Source: Arthrobacter pascens (GTDB lineage: Bacteria > Actinomycetota > Actinomycetes > Actinomycetales > Micrococcaceae). From it: a stretch of DNA of 64,000 nucleotides. Each line of letters starts with the position of its first letter. The first letter of the stretch is position 1. Below, one piece after another: positions 38,477 to 48,795 of this stretch. The stretch lies in contig NZ_JAUSXF010000001.1 of the NCBI RefSeq assembly GCF_030816475.1, forward strand, positions 2,728,001 to 2,792,000, read 5' to 3'. The notes under the pieces were generated by a model. The model made no database searches and was not told the DNA's origin. It was given only the letters and a program-made list of their open reading frames with translations. Both the position numbers and the translations under genes were made by a program.

Positions 38477-40534
38477 TCAGGAACTCTCCCTGGCCAGCCT
38501 TTCCAGCGCCGCGAAGGCGATCTTACGGTCAGTAGTGGGCCAGAACGGCGGCAACGCCGCCCGGAGAAAGCCTGCGTAGCGTTCGGTGGCAAGCCGTGAA
38601 TCCAGAACGGCAACCACTCCCTTGTCTCCGGTGGAGCGGATCAGCCTGCCCGCCCCCTGGGCAAGCCGGATCGCAGCATGCGTGGCAGACACGGACATAA
38701 ATCCGTTGCCGCCGGCCTGCGCCACTGCGCGGGACCGTGCTGTCATGAGGGGATCGTCCGGACGCGGGAAAGGAATGCGGTCAATCACCACCAGCCGGCA
38801 CGATCCGCCGGGGACATCAACGCCCTGCCACAGGGACATGGTCCCGAAAAGGCACGTATCCGGCTCGTCCGCGAACTGTTTGACCAGCGCTGTCATGGTG
38901 GAATCGCCCTGGCAGAGGATACTGATGCCCAGTCGGGGGCGTAACGCTTCAGCGGCCTCTTCGGCCGCTCGCCGTGAGGAGAAGAGGCATAGGGCACCGC
39001 CGCCGGAGGCCCTTATCAGTGCTTCAAGTTCACCCAGGGCCTCGGGCGAGGCGCCACGGCCGGGTTTCGGCAGGTGCCCGGCAACGTACAGGATCCCCTG
39101 CTTCGGGTAGTCGAAGGGAGACCCCACGTCCACCCCGGTCCAGCTGGGGGCGCCGTCCCCTACCAGCCCCAGTCCGCCGGCTGCCGGTTCAAAGGCGGAC
39201 CCGATGGCCAGGGTGGCGGAGGTCAGAACCACCGTATGGCCGGCAAACAGGCCTTCGCGCAGCTTGCCTGCCACACTGAGCGGGGCAATGTTGATGAGCG
39301 CGGGAGAGGTCTCGTCAGGCTGCGAGTAGCCCTGCTGGGGATCAAACGTGCTGGCACGGGAGAACCACACAACCTCCCGGTTTTCCCGGGCCGCGACAAG
39401 TCGTTCGCAGAGTTCCAGAATCAGCAGGAGCCGCGAACGCGCGAGCTGCCGCCCGCCGTCGGCTGTTGCACTGCTGTCCCCCTTGGAGTCCGACAGGGCG
39501 GCGCGGCAGGCCTCGCGCAGCTGGTCGATACAGTCCAGCTGTTCATCGTTGAGGCCGTTGGGAAGCAGCCCGTTAGGCACCCCCGCGAGGGCGAGCTCAA
39601 GGTTGGCCGCCGCCGCGTTCAGGGCGTCGACGGTGATGGCGGTGTGCTTCCGGGCGCCGGCAGCGGCAGCGTGGACCATGGCCACGGAGAGTTGCCCGGA
39701 TACGGCGCCGGTGACCCGGTCCTGGAGTTCGTGGGCTTCATCCACCACCACGACGTCGTACTCCGGAAGGACTGCCAGTCCTTCGAAGGCGCTGACGGCG
39801 AGCATGGCGTGATTGGTGACCACGACGTCGGCGTCGGCTGCGTCCTGGCGCGCCAGCTCGCTGAAGCATTCCGCCGCGAGCGGGCATTTCTGGGCCCCCA
39901 GGCACTCCATGGAGGTGACGGAAACCTGCCGCCAGGCGCGGTCGGTGACACCCGGCAGGAGCTCGTCCCGATCGCCTGTGGCCGTCTTTTCCGCCCACTC
40001 GCGCAGGCGCACCACTTCCTTGCCAAACTGGGACGAGGGCCCGCCCTGGGCAGCGGCGAAATGCGGCACGCTGGTGTCCTCGCCCAGGGAGAACAGCTGG
40101 CCCTCCGCAGGCTCCTCCGAGGGGAAGCCGCCTTCCAGCTTATGCCGGCAGACATAGTTGGAACGGCCTTTGACCAGGGCCACCTTGACGGGACGGTCCA
40201 GGGCCGGCGTGATGGTCTTCAGGAGGCGGGGAAGGTCCCGGCCGACAATCTGGGTCTGCAATGCGAGGGTAGCGGTGGAAACCAGGGTGGGCTTATCGCT
40301 GACAAGTGAGTGGGCAATGAGCGGAATCAGGTACGCCAGCGACTTTCCGGTACCGGTTCCGGCCTGCACCAGTAGGTGGTTGCCCGTTTCGATTGCCCTG
40401 GCCACCTGCCGCGCCATTTCGTGCTGGCCGCTTCGGCTTTGGCCCCCCATGCCGGCCACGGCACGGTCGAGCAGTTCAATCACGAACTGCTCGCCGGCCG
40501 TATCCGAAATCTCCCCGGCCGCCAGCTCAGTCAT
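38477..40534 (-). CDS. DinG-family ATP-dependent helicase
   Basis: XPD/DinG-like superfamily 2 helicase, 685 residues. Walker A LVQAGTGTGKSLAYLIP; DEAH box VVVDEAHELQ; C-terminal motifs LTSATLAIG, GTMSLWQGVDVPG, and QGAGRLIRS. Four cysteines within a spread (YVCRHK, MECLGAQKCPLAAEC) are placed like the iron-sulfur cluster of XPD/DinG. I begin at ATG of MTELAAGEISD, whose first bases overlap the hflX stop (ATGACTGA). Adjacent to lexA on the other strand, but with no LexA box of its own. Confidence 0.93.
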   Translation of the reverse strand: MTELAAGEISDTAGEQFVIELLDRAVAGMGGQSRSGQHEMARQVARAIETGNHLLVQAGTGTGKSLAYLIPLIAHSLVSDKPTLVSTATLALQTQIVGRDLPRLLKTITPALDRPVKVALVKGRSNYVCRHKLEGGFPSEEPAEGQLFSLGEDTSVPHFAAAQGGPSSQFGKEVVRLREWAEKTATGDRDELLPGVTDRAWRQVSVTSMECLGAQKCPLAAECFSELARQDAADADVVVTNHAMLAVSAFEGLAVLPEYDVVVVDEAHELQDRVTGAVSGQLSVAMVHAAAAGARKHTAITVDALNAAAANLELALAGVPNGLLPNGLNDEQLDCIDQLREACRAALSDSKGDSSATADGGRQLARSRLLLILELCERLVAARENREVVWFSRASTFDPQQGYSQPDETSPALINIAPLSVAGKLREGLFAGHTVVLTSATLAIGSAFEPAAGGLGLVGDGAPSWTGVDVGSPFDYPKQGILYVAGHLPKPGRGASPEALGELEALIRASGGGALCLFSSRRAAEEAAEALRPRLGISILCQGDSTMTALVKQFADEPDTCLFGTMSLWQGVDVPGGSCRLVVIDRIPFPRPDDPLMTARSRAVAQAGGNGFMSVSATHAAIRLAQGAGRLIRSTGDKGVVAVLDSRLATERYAGFLRAALPPFWPTTDRKIAFAALERLARESS

Positions 40535-42185
40535 TACTGACGAATGATTCCAGTTCGGCCGCGAGGCCCTCACGGACCATCACCACCGCCCGTGTTCCGT
40601 CCTCGCCGTGATCCAGGCTGAGGATTTCGGCGTCGGTTTCATGGAGCTTGCTGATCAGGTCACCCCTGTTGTACGGAATGAGCAACTCCAGCTTGACGCT
40701 TGGCCGAGGAATCGATTCGCTGATTGCTTTGAGCAGTTCGGCGATCCCCTGGCCGGTCCGGGCTGAGACCACCACGTGTCGCGGTTCGCGCTGTTTGAGG
40801 CGCTCCACGACAAACGGGTCCGCGGCGTCCGCCTTGTTGAGCACGATGATCTCAGGAACCTTGCGGGCGTCCACTTCGCTGAAGACCTTGCGGACTGCAG
40901 CGATCTGGCCTTCCGGATCGGGGTGCGAGGCGTCCACCACATGCAGGATCAGGTCCGCGTCCGCAACTTCCTCCAGCGTGGAGCGGAATGCCTCCACCAG
41001 CTGGGTAGGCAGCGAGCGGACAAAGCCGACAGTGTCAGCGAGGGTGTAGCCCAGTCCGTCGGCCGTCTCGGCTTTGCGGACAGTAGGGTCCAGCGTGGCG
41101 AACAGGGCGTTCTCCACGAGCACCCCGGCATCGGTCAGCCGGTTCAGAAGCGACGACTTACCCGCGTTCGTATATCCGGCAATGGCAACCGACGGCACTG
41201 CATTACGACGCCGGTTGGCGCGCTTTGTTTCCCGTGCCGGCTTCATGGCGGCTATTTCGCGCCGCAGCTTGGCCATCCGGGTCCGGATCCGTCGGCGGTC
41301 CAGTTCTATCTTCGTTTCACCCGGACCACGCGAGCCCATGCCGGCGCCGGCGCCGCCCACCTGGCCACCTGCCTGGCGGGACATCGACTCGCCCCAGCCA
41401 CGCAGGCGCGGCAGCAGGTATTCGAGCTGCGCCAGTTCCACCTGGGCTTTGCCCTCGCGGCTCTTGGCGTGCTGGGCGAATATGTCCAGGATCAATGCCG
41501 TGCGGTCAATCACCTTGACCTTCACGATGTCCTCAAGGCCGCGGCGCTGGGACGGTGCCAGTTCGGCGTCCACTACTACAGTGTCGGCGCCCGTGGCCAT
41601 CACGACGTCCTTGAGCTCAAGGGCTTTGCCTGAACCCAGGAACGTGCCCGGATCCGGCTTGGCACGACGCTGCACCAGGCCGTCCAGGACCTCTGAGCCG
41701 GCAGTCTCGGCCAGCGCGGCAAGCTCGCGCAGGGAATTTTCAGCGTCGGCCAGGGTGCCTTCGATCCAGAGCCCGGCGAGCACCACGCGCTCAAGGCGCA
41801 GCTGCCGGTATTCGACCTCGGTGACATCTTCGAGTTCGGTGGACAGTCCGGCCACGCGCCGGAGCGCCCGGCGCTCTTCGAGATCCTGTTGGTCGCCGTC
41901 GTAACTGGTGTGTTCCTCGTCCAGGCGCGAGATCGCCTGGGCTTTGCCGAACACTCCCTTGCCGTTGCCGTCTACGCTGCCGGCGTTCCTTGCCGGTACG
42001 TCCTTGGACAGAATCCGGTCGATGACAGCTTGGATTTCCTCAGGACTCATATCCTGGGCTGCTGGATCGGAACCGGTGTTGGGCTGGCTGGTCATGGTCT
42101 CCTTTGAAGATTCGGCATTTCCAGAATAGTGCCGATTGGTTGTGAGTGGTGAAGTATTCGCGCTGGGCTGACGGCTTGCGGTCAT
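40527..42185 (-). CDS. hflX: GTPase HflX
   Basis: Ribosome-associated GTPase that splits stalled 50S/70S particles under stress. 552 residues: an N-domain (about 95-260), a coiled coil, and a G domain from about 330 with P-loop GYTNAGKSSLLNRL, DTVGFVRSLP and VLNKADAADP. Two starts look usable: ATG at 42185 with AGGAGG five bases ahead, and ATG at 42095 (MTSQPNTGS) with AAAGGAG four bases ahead. The first 30 residues are low-complexity, so the shorter form may be right. The stop overlaps the DinG-like start. Confidence 0.94.
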   Translation of the reverse strand: MTASRQPSANTSPLTTNRHYSGNAESSKETMTSQPNTGSDPAAQDMSPEEIQAVIDRILSKDVPARNAGSVDGNGKGVFGKAQAISRLDEEHTSYDGDQQDLEERRALRRVAGLSTELEDVTEVEYRQLRLERVVLAGLWIEGTLADAENSLRELAALAETAGSEVLDGLVQRRAKPDPGTFLGSGKALELKDVVMATGADTVVVDAELAPSQRRGLEDIVKVKVIDRTALILDIFAQHAKSREGKAQVELAQLEYLLPRLRGWGESMSRQAGGQVGGAGAGMGSRGPGETKIELDRRRIRTRMAKLRREIAAMKPARETKRANRRRNAVPSVAIAGYTNAGKSSLLNRLTDAGVLVENALFATLDPTVRKAETADGLGYTLADTVGFVRSLPTQLVEAFRSTLEEVADADLILHVVDASHPDPEGQIAAVRKVFSEVDARKVPEIIVLNKADAADPFVVERLKQREPRHVVVSARTGQGIAELLKAISESIPRPSVKLELLIPYNRGDLISKLHETDAEILSLDHGEDGTRAVVMVREGLAAELESFVSND

Positions 42186-42530
42186 CCTGGCCTCCTGGTC
42201 CTCTGCTCCTGCCTGGCGGAGCCGCGGCGTGCAGAACGGGGTCCACGCCCGGTCGATGCGTGGAGTGGTGGAAAAGGCGCCGGCAAAGTCAGGAAAGGAC
42301 CAGCAGGAGGCTGATCTTTCGAGTTTGCCCGGCGGTCAGACAGGCGTCGAAGGCCTGGCTGGTTGCGCATTTGCGGAAGGTTGACACCTGCATCGCTGCG
42401 GGACGGGGCTGCGGGACGGGATTTGAAACCCGCGCCGGCTACTCGAAGACCAAGAACATGCCTTTCAGAATAGCAGACCACCAGCACGCGGTTTCCCATC
42501 GGCCCCTGCGGGCAACTAATCTGGCCAGTT
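42186..42530. other. 345-base gap between hflX and the RsmC-like gene
   Basis: Divergent promoter region. A TATTCT -10-like hexamer for hflX sits near 42472 on the minus strand, without a clear -35. I see no convincing small gene, tRNA, repeat or riboswitch. A 105-residue frame here has no codon pattern or motif that supports it. Confidence 0.5.
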
Positions 42531-43145
42531 ATGGAGTCCGCACACTATTTCAGCGCATCGCCCGCCGGGCCGTTCACCCGCAAGCCGCTCACCGTGGAAC
42601 TGGCCGGGGAAACGCGCAAGCTGCAGACCTCTGCGGGGATCTTCAGCCCGGACGGCATTGATAAGGGAACGGCTGTACTCCTCGCCGAAGTCCCGGCCCC
42701 TTCGCCCGCCGGCAACCTGTTGGACATCGGCTGCGGCTGGGGTCCGATAGCGCTGACCATGGCACTCCGGGCGCCACATGCCCGTGTGTACGCCGTGGAT
42801 GTCAACGAACGCTGCATCACGCTGACGAACGAAAACGCCGCCCTGCTGGGCCTGGACAACGTCACGGCCAGCATGCCTGATGAAGTGGATCCTGATGTCC
42901 GCTTTGACACCATCTGGTCCAATCCCCCCATCCGGATCGGCAAGGCTGAACTCCATTCGCTGCTGAAGATGTGGCTTCCGCGCCTGGCACCAGGGGGCTC
43001 GGCCTGGCTTGTGGTGCAGAAAAACCTGGGGTCCGATTCGTTGCAGCGCTGGCTTTCCACGGAGCTCGGTGCATCCTTCACGGTCAGCCGCGAAGCCACG
43101 TCCAAGTCCTTCCGGATCCTGAGGGTCAGGAAAGCGTCCCGCTAG
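42531..43145 (+). CDS. Class I methyltransferase, RsmC/RlmG-like domain
   Basis: 204 residues, only the C-terminal half of E. coli RsmC (which modifies G1207 of 16S rRNA). SAM motif I LLDIGCGWGPIALTMAL; the catalytic NPP(I/F)RIG signature TIWSNPPIRIGKAELHSLL; final FRILRVRKA. RNA or possibly other substrates cannot be told. Convergent with dapF, the two coding regions overlapping by 20 bp at their ends. Confidence 0.88.
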   Translation: MESAHYFSASPAGPFTRKPLTVELAGETRKLQTSAGIFSPDGIDKGTAVLLAEVPAPSPAGNLLDIGCGWGPIALTMALRAPHARVYAVDVNERCITLTNENAALLGLDNVTASMPDEVDPDVRFDTIWSNPPIRIGKAELHSLLKMWLPRLAPGGSAWLVVQKNLGSDSLQRWLSTELGASFTVSREATSKSFRILRVRKASR

Positions 43146-44070
43146 CCACAATCACTGCCGGGCCGCTCAGCTCGACATGTTCATCGCCGCCTGCGCCCGC
43201 AAAGAACTTCACGCCCACGACACCGCCCGGCACGTTGATCTGCCACGCGTCAGGGGCCTCCGCCCCTGCCCAATGCCTGATGGCGACGGCAGCGGCGCAG
43301 GCGCCCGTGCCGCACGACTGGGTTTCGCCGACTCCCCGTTCGTGGACCCGCATGGTCACCATGCCAATGCCGTCATGCACCAGGGGTTCGGCCGGGACCA
43401 CAAACTCCACGTTGGTCCCGTGGGGTGGGACCGGATCCACGTGCGGAGCGGTAAAGAGCCGCATGCCCTCAAGCTGGGACAGTTCCGCCAAAGCAACCAC
43501 TGTGTGGGGATTGCCCATGCTGACGGAGAGGGCAGGACGCGGTACTTCCAAGCCGTCCGCACTGACCAGCGAATCCATGGCCTTGGCGGTCGCGTCACCG
43601 GGGAAGATGAACTTCCAGGGACCCATGTCCACCGCGTAGTTGTCACCGGTCCGGACAACCGTCTTGACGCCGCCGCGGGTGCCAATGGTGAGCGCGCCGC
43701 CGTCGGGCAGGTCAATCAGGCCCTCCAGACGGAGGAAGTGCACAAAGACCCGGACCCCGTTGCCGCACATCTCGGACAGCGAACCGTCGGCGTTGCGGTA
43801 GTCCATGAACCACTCCGCCTCCGGGGCATCGGCCAGCAGTTCCCTGCCTTCGGGAAGGAACCGCGAAGGGACGGCCCGGATCAGGCCGTCACCGCCAATG
43901 CCGCGGTGCCTGTCGCACAAGGCTGCAGCCTGGCCGGCATCGACGGCGTGGACACCCTCAGGATCGGCGATCAGGACAAAGTCGTTGCCGGTGCCGTGGC
44001 CCTTCGAGAAGCGGAGACCACCCAAGGTCCGGAATGCGGGCTGCCTGGTCTCTGAAAGGGTTGCGTCCAT
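43126..44070 (-). CDS. dapF: Diaminopimelate epimerase
   Basis: Converts LL- to meso-diaminopimelate for peptidoglycan and lysine. The cofactor-free enzyme has two catalytic cysteines, visible in SEMCGNGVRVF and ETQSCGTGACAAAV. 314 residues, about 30 longer than E. coli's, with a short N-terminal lead and small insertions. It follows miaA by nine bases in the recA-recX-miaB-miaA-dapF series. Confidence 0.96.
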   Translation of the reverse strand: MDATLSETRQPAFRTLGGLRFSKGHGTGNDFVLIADPEGVHAVDAGQAAALCDRHRGIGGDGLIRAVPSRFLPEGRELLADAPEAEWFMDYRNADGSLSEMCGNGVRVFVHFLRLEGLIDLPDGGALTIGTRGGVKTVVRTGDNYAVDMGPWKFIFPGDATAKAMDSLVSADGLEVPRPALSVSMGNPHTVVALAELSQLEGMRLFTAPHVDPVPPHGTNVEFVVPAEPLVHDGIGMVTMRVHERGVGETQSCGTGACAAAVAIRHWAGAEAPDAWQINVPGGVVGVKFFAGAGGDEHVELSGPAVIVASGTLS

Positions 44071-44079
44071 GATTCAAGG

Positions 44080-44976
44080 TTACCGGCACAGTGCGGCGGC
44101 CAGCGGCACGAGCCGCGGATCCTGCCAGTCCAGCCAGGTGATCCGGGGGTCGGCGCGGAACCAGGTGAGCTGGCGCCGGGCGAACTGCCGGGTAGCCACG
44201 ATGGTTTCCTCTGCCGCCTCGTCAACTGTCACCCCGCCGTCGAGCACCTTCAGGAACTGGGCATAGCCCAGGGCCCGGGGAGCTGTTTTGCCCTGCCGGA
44301 GACCGGCCGCATCCAGGCGCCTGACCTCTTCCAGCAGCCCGTTGTCCACCATGGAGTGCACGCGCGTTGCGAGGCGCTCACGGAGCACGTCCCGGTCCAC
44401 GGCCAGCCCGATCTGGACCGCTGGCTGGAAATACGCGCGCCGGGGCATGTATGAGCTGAAGGGGCGGCCCGTCAGCTGGTGCACCTCCAGCGCCCTGATG
44501 ATCCGCCGCGCATCTGACAGGCGCCCGGCCGAGACCGGGTCCACTTCACGGAGCCGGGCATGGAGAGCGTCCATGCCTGCCGTCTCAAGCTCGGTCTCCA
44601 GCTGCCGCCGGAGCTGAGGATCCGTGCCAGGGAATTCGAGGACGTCCAGCGCGGCCCGGACGTAGAGCCCTGACCCGCCCGCCAGGATGGCGCGCCGGCC
44701 CCGGGAATGGATGTCGGCGATGAGCTCCCGGGCCTGCTGCTGGAAGTCCGAGACGCTCGCTTCCTCCGTCACGTCCAGGGTATCGAGGAGGTGGTGGAGC
44801 ACTCCCCTGCGTTCCGCGAGGGTGATCTTGGCGGTCCCGATGTCCATGCCCCGGTAGAGCTGCATGGCGTCAGCGTTGATGACTTCCCCGTCCAGCTCAA
44901 GGGCAAGGCTGACGGCAAGATCGGACTTCCCGGACCCGGTGGGGCCGACGACGGCAATGACCGGAGGGATGGCCAC
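44080..44976 (-). CDS. miaA: tRNA dimethylallyltransferase
   Basis: Adds the isopentenyl group to A37 of tRNAs that read UNN codons. 298 residues; P-loop [31 protein letters not shown], and the C-terminal [15 protein letters not shown]. Starts three bases after the miaB stop; the product is the substrate of MiaB. Standard actinobacterial placement. Confidence 0.96.
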   Translation of the reverse strand: MAIPPVIAVVGPTGSGKSDLAVSLALELDGEVINADAMQLYRGMDIGTAKITLAERRGVLHHLLDTLDVTEEASVSDFQQQARELIADIHSRGRRAILAGGSGLYVRAALDVLEFPGTDPQLRRQLETELETAGMDALHARLREVDPVSAGRLSDARRIIRALEVHQLTGRPFSSYMPRRAYFQPAVQIGLAVDRDVLRERLATRVHSMVDNGLLEEVRRLDAAGLRQGKTAPRALGYAQFLKVLDGGVTVDEAAEETIVATRQFARRQLTWFRADPRITWLDWQDPRLVPLAAALCR

Positions 44977-44979
44977 CGG

Positions 44980-46524
44980 TCAGCGGTTGCGGACCGGGAG
45001 TGCTGGCATGCCCAGCGACACTCCGGTGCGGCCTGCGCCGCCGCCTGAACCTGGCGTTGGCGCTCCGCAGGAGTCGGCCTGGGACCTGTCCCAGGCGTCC
45101 CCGGCACGGGAGCGCCTCAGGCTGTAGTCCTGCGGTCCCGGGTCCGCCACCAGGTGGAAGGCAGCGGCTTCCGTGATGGTGACTGTCACGAGGTCCCCGG
45201 GACGGGGCGCCGGGGCGCCATCGGGAACGGAGAAATGCACCAGCCGCTGGTCCCGGGAGCGTCCGGACAGGCGGTGGGTCTCTCCGGACTTGCGCCCCGA
45301 CTGGGCCGTGACCATGACCTCGACCCGGCGTCCCAGCTGCTTGGCGTTTTCCTCGGCCGCGATCCTGTCCTGAAGGGCCGTCAGCCGTTCGAAACGTTCC
45401 TGGACGACTGCCTTGGGCAGCTGGTCCGGGAGGTCGGCGGCGGGCGTGCCCGGGCGCTTGGAATACTGGAAGGTGAAGGCCGTGGCGAACCGGGATTTTT
45501 CCACAATGTCCAGGGTGGCCTGGAAGTCCTCCTCGGACTCGCCGGGAAAGCCCACGATGATGTCGGTCGAAATCGCGGCGTGCGGGATCTTCGCCCGGAC
45601 CTTGTCCAGGATTCCCAGGAACTTCGTGGACCTGTAGGACCGTTTCATGTCCTTGAGGACCTTGTCCGAGCCCGACTGCAGCGGCATGTGCAGCTGGGGC
45701 ATCACGTTGGGAGTCTCGGCCATGGCATCGATGACATCGTCCGTGAAGGCCGCGGGATGGGGGCTTGTGAAGCGGACCCGCTCCAGGCCTTCAATTGCTC
45801 CACATGCGCGCAGCAGTTTGGAGAAAGCCTGCCGGTCGCCGAACTCCACACCGTAGGAGTTCACGTTCTGCCCCAGCAGCGTCACTTCGATGGCGCCGTC
45901 GTCCACGAGGGCCTGGATTTCGGCGAGGATCTCACCGGGACGGCGGTCCTTTTCCTTGCCGCGGAGCGCTGGCACGATGCAGAACGTGCACGTGTTGTTG
46001 CAGCCGACCGAGATGGACACCCAGCCGGAGTAGACCGAATCGCGCTTGGTGGGCAGTGTGGACGGGAAAACATCGAGGAATTCGAGGATTTCCAGCTGTG
46101 CTTCGTTGTTGTGGCGGGCCCTGTCCAGCAGCGCCGGGAGGGCTCCCACGTTATGGGTGCCAAAGACGGCGTCCACCCACGGCGCCTTCTTGAGAATGGT
46201 CTCGCGGTCTTTCTGGGCCAGGCAGCCGCCCACGGCGATCTGCATACCCGGGTTCGCGGCTTTGACCGGGGCCAGCATGCCCAGGTTGCCGTACAGCTTG
46301 TTGTCGGCGTTCTCCCGCACTGCACAGGTGTTGAACACGACCACGTCCGCGTGCTCACCCTCAGCCGAGACATAGCCGGCAGCTTCCAGCATGCCCGCCA
46401 TCCGCTCCGAATCATGCACGTTCATCTGGCAGCCGAAGGTGCGCACCTGGTACGTGCGTGGCTGCACAGCTGTGTCGACGGAGGGGGCCGTGCCGGATGC
46501 TGGGGAAGGAATGGTCAAACTCAC
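44980..46524 (-). CDS. miaB: tRNA-2-methylthio-N6-dimethylallyladenosine synthase
   Basis: Radical SAM methylthiotransferase, 514 residues. UPF0004 domain with the three auxiliary-cluster cysteines ([37 protein letters not shown]), a radical [14 protein letters not shown], and the TRAM domain (RRVEVMV...HLVAD). The last 50 residues (about 465-514) go beyond the TRAM domain and are of low complexity. Co-transcribed with miaA; 61 bp after recX. Confidence 0.97.
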   Translation of the reverse strand: MSLTIPSPASGTAPSVDTAVQPRTYQVRTFGCQMNVHDSERMAGMLEAAGYVSAEGEHADVVVFNTCAVRENADNKLYGNLGMLAPVKAANPGMQIAVGGCLAQKDRETILKKAPWVDAVFGTHNVGALPALLDRARHNNEAQLEILEFLDVFPSTLPTKRDSVYSGWVSISVGCNNTCTFCIVPALRGKEKDRRPGEILAEIQALVDDGAIEVTLLGQNVNSYGVEFGDRQAFSKLLRACGAIEGLERVRFTSPHPAAFTDDVIDAMAETPNVMPQLHMPLQSGSDKVLKDMKRSYRSTKFLGILDKVRAKIPHAAISTDIIVGFPGESEEDFQATLDIVEKSRFATAFTFQYSKRPGTPAADLPDQLPKAVVQERFERLTALQDRIAAEENAKQLGRRVEVMVTAQSGRKSGETHRLSGRSRDQRLVHFSVPDGAPAPRPGDLVTVTITEAAAFHLVADPGPQDYSLRRSRAGDAWDRSQADSCGAPTPGSGGGAGRTGVSLGMPALPVRNR

Positions 46525-46585
46525 CTGTTAAGGGTACCGGGTCAGCGGAAACACCGCTTCGACCGGCAGCGCACACCGAAAATGC

Positions 46586-47299
46586 CTACTCGTCAAACAG
46601 AACATCCTCCGGGCTGCCCGTCTCTGTGTGGTCCCCGTGTGCATGGTCCGCGCCTGTGTGGTCCGCGTGCGAGGCGATCACCTCGCCCACAATCCGGAAA
46701 GCCTGCGACGGCTGGTACCCCTTGCGCGCGAGCATTGAGGCCAGCCGGCGGGAGGCCTTGTCCCGCGCGGCCCGATCGGACAGGTCAATGCCCGGGCGGA
46801 GTTTCCGCTCCACGAGCAGGCGTGCTGCCGCCTCCTCCTCTTCGTCGGACAGCTGCTCCAACGCGGTGGCGGCCGTCTCCGCTTCAATGCCTTTTTCAGC
46901 GAGCTCGCGGCGAAGGGCACCCTTGGCAAGCTTCCGGGACTGCGACCGGCTGCGCACCCACATGTCGGCGAACTCGGCGTCGTCGATGAGCCGCACTTCC
47001 TGGAATCTGTCCAGCACGGCCTCGGCAACGTCCTCGGGGATGTTTCGCTCCGCCAGCTTGCGCGACAGCTGCAGCCGGCTCTTGGCCGAACTGGTCAGCT
47101 GCCGCAGCACTATGGCGCGGGCAACGGAGGCGGGATCCGGTTCCGGGTCTGATGCGACCGAAGATTCCGGGTCGGGTCCCTCCGGTCCGAAACCGCGGCG
47201 TCCGCCCCGGCCCCGCCGACGCCGACCAGAGCCAGAGTCAGGACCCGGGCCGAAGGCCTGCCCGTCCGTGACGTCCGCGGTATCCCTAGAAGCCGTCAA
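46586..47299 (-). CDS. recX: RecX regulator of RecA
   Basis: Inhibits RecA filament growth. The core (about residues 60-210) has the three-helix repeats [40 protein letters not shown] and [13 protein letters not shown] Gly/Arg-rich head ([14 protein letters not shown]) and a His/Asp-rich tail ([15 protein letters not shown]) are lineage additions; the histidine tail could bind metal. The start overlaps the recA stop by 14 bases, so it is SOS-induced with recA. Confidence 0.92.
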   Translation of the reverse strand: MTASRDTADVTDGQAFGPGPDSGSGRRRRGRGGRRGFGPEGPDPESSVASDPEPDPASVARAIVLRQLTSSAKSRLQLSRKLAERNIPEDVAEAVLDRFQEVRLIDDAEFADMWVRSRSQSRKLAKGALRRELAEKGIEAETAATALEQLSDEEEEAAARLLVERKLRPGIDLSDRAARDKASRRLASMLARKGYQPSQAFRIVGEVIASHADHTGADHAHGDHTETGSPEDVLFDE

Positions 47300-48341
47300 C
47301 AGCCTTCAGCTTCGGTGTGTCTTTGGAATCAGCTTCGGCCGGCTTGACGCCCACTCCGAGCTTTTCCTTGATCAGCCGTTCCAGTTCCGCCGCGAGCTCT
47401 GGGTTGTCGCGCAGGAACCTGCGCGAGTTCTCCATGCCCTGGCCCAGCTGGTCGCCGTCGTAGGTGAACCACGAACCGGACTTCTTGATGATGCCGTGTT
47501 CCACGCCCATGTCGATGATGCCGCCCTCGCGGGAGATGCCCTGGCCGTAGATGATGTCAAACTCTGCGATCTTGAAGGGCGGGGCCATCTTGTTCTTGAC
47601 GATCTTTGCCTTGGTGCGGTTACCGACCGAGTCCGCACCTTCCTTGAGGGTCTGGATCCGGCGGACGTCAATGCGGATGGACGCGTAGAACTTGAGGGCC
47701 TTACCACCGGTGGTGGTCTCGGGGGAACCGAAGAACACGCCGATCTTCTCGCGGAGCTGGTTGATGAAAATAGCCGTGGTTTTGGTCTGGCTCAGGCGGC
47801 CGGTGATCTTACGCAGCGCCTGGCTCATGAGGCGGGCCTGAAGGCCCACGTGGCTGTCACCCATGTCGCCTTCGATTTCCGCACGCGGAACCAAGGCGGC
47901 CACGGAGTCGATAACAATAACGTCAAGGGAACCGGAGCCGATGAGCATATCCATGATTTCCAGCGCCTGTTCACCGGTGTCCGGCTGCGAGACCAGGAGC
48001 GCGTCCGTGTCCACCCCCAGCTTGGCGGCGTACTCGGGATCCAGGGCGTGCTCGGCGTCGATAAACGCCGCAATGCCTCCCAGCCGCTGCGCGTTGGCGA
48101 CAGCGTGGAGCGCGACGGTGGTCTTACCTGAGGACTCCGGTCCGTAGATCTCCACAACTCTGCCGCGCGGCAGGCCGCCGATTCCGAGGGCAACGTCCAG
48201 GGCAATGGATCCCGTGGGAATGACCTCAATGGGGGCGCGTACTTCATCACCCAGCCGCATGACCGAGCCCTTGCCGAACTGCTTGTCAATCTGGGCCAGC
48301 GCTGCTTCCAGCGCTTTTTCACGATCCGGGGCTGCCGCCAT
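47286..48341 (-). CDS. recA: RecA recombinase
   Basis: Recombination filament and SOS co-protease. 351 residues; Walker [26 protein letters not shown]2 region [22 protein letters not shown]. No intein. A promoter with LexA box lies 130-160 bases upstream, leaving an approximately 120-base leader in which I see no other feature. Followed by recX (overlapping), miaB, miaA and dapF. Confidence 0.99.
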   Translation of the reverse strand: MAAAPDREKALEAALAQIDKQFGKGSVMRLGDEVRAPIEVIPTGSIALDVALGIGGLPRGRVVEIYGPESSGKTTVALHAVANAQRLGGIAAFIDAEHALDPEYAAKLGVDTDALLVSQPDTGEQALEIMDMLIGSGSLDVIVIDSVAALVPRAEIEGDMGDSHVGLQARLMSQALRKITGRLSQTKTTAIFINQLREKIGVFFGSPETTTGGKALKFYASIRIDVRRIQTLKEGADSVGNRTKAKIVKNKMAPPFKIAEFDIIYGQGISREGGIIDMGVEHGIIKKSGSWFTYDGDQLGQGMENSRRFLRDNPELAAELERLIKEKLGVGVKPAEADSKDTPKLKAVDGF

Positions 48342-48469
48342 GGTTCACACCTCTAATGTTTGTCGCTTTGGAGTGGCTTCAGTGGCCGTTTTGGTCACCT
48401 CTGACGCTAATGGCACCCTCTGACATTCACGCCGGATGACATCGGCTATGTGGATAAACCACTAGGAAA

Positions 48470-48499
48470 ATCATAGCTTTACCCGAACAGGTATTCGAA
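48470..48499 (-). promoter_or_regulatory. recA promoter with LexA (SOS) box
   Basis: Box CCGAACAGGTATTCGA (48483-48498), two differences from the consensus palindrome. On the minus strand it overlaps the -35 region (TTCGAA, 48494-48499) of a promoter whose -10 is TATGAT (48470-48475), an 18-base spacer. LexA binding would block polymerase. Coordinates span box and both hexamers. Confidence 0.82.
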
Positions 48500-48529
48500 C
48501 AATCCTGCGGCGTGTCAGGGCAAAAGCCG

Positions 48530-48754
48530 TCAGTCCTGCTTCGGCTTAACGTCTCGGCCCAGGCGCCGCTCAGCGGGAACGTCCTGCACGTCGCAGACAG
48601 CCAGCCAGACTTTTCGGGGGCTGACTCCCGCGGCGAGGGCCTGGTCCGCGGTCCGCCCGCCCACTCCGGCAAGGACCAGGGTGCTGCTCAGGACACGGGA
48701 ATAGCCTGCCCCGAATTCGTCGTCCATGAGGCGCCAATAGTCACTGATTCGCAC
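48530..48754 (-). CDS. DUF3046 protein
   Basis: 74 residues of an actinobacterial family without known function, always near recA. Pattern MRISDYWRLMDDEFG...VLAGVGGRTADQALAAGVSPRKVWLAVCDVQDVPAERR. The GTG start gives the usual MR(L/I)S(E/D)(F/Y)W beginning; a TTG one codon earlier is possible. It lies between the recA promoter and the MarR gene, on the same strand as recA, with a gap of about 30 bases to the LexA box. Confidence 0.87.
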   Translation of the reverse strand: MRISDYWRLMDDEFGAGYSRVLSSTLVLAGVGGRTADQALAAGVSPRKVWLAVCDVQDVPAERRLGRDVKPKQD

Positions 48755-48795
48755 CAATAGAGTCTCTCACGGCGCCGGACCCTAGAATTGTTGCC

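Noticed and set aside
38477-40534. DinG-like helicase as a member of the SOS regulon
   Set aside because: It lies next to lexA, but I found no LexA box before it or before hflX.
42182-42499. 105-residue frame in the hflX-RsmC gap
   Set aside because: No start signal, no motif, and composition like non-coding sequence.
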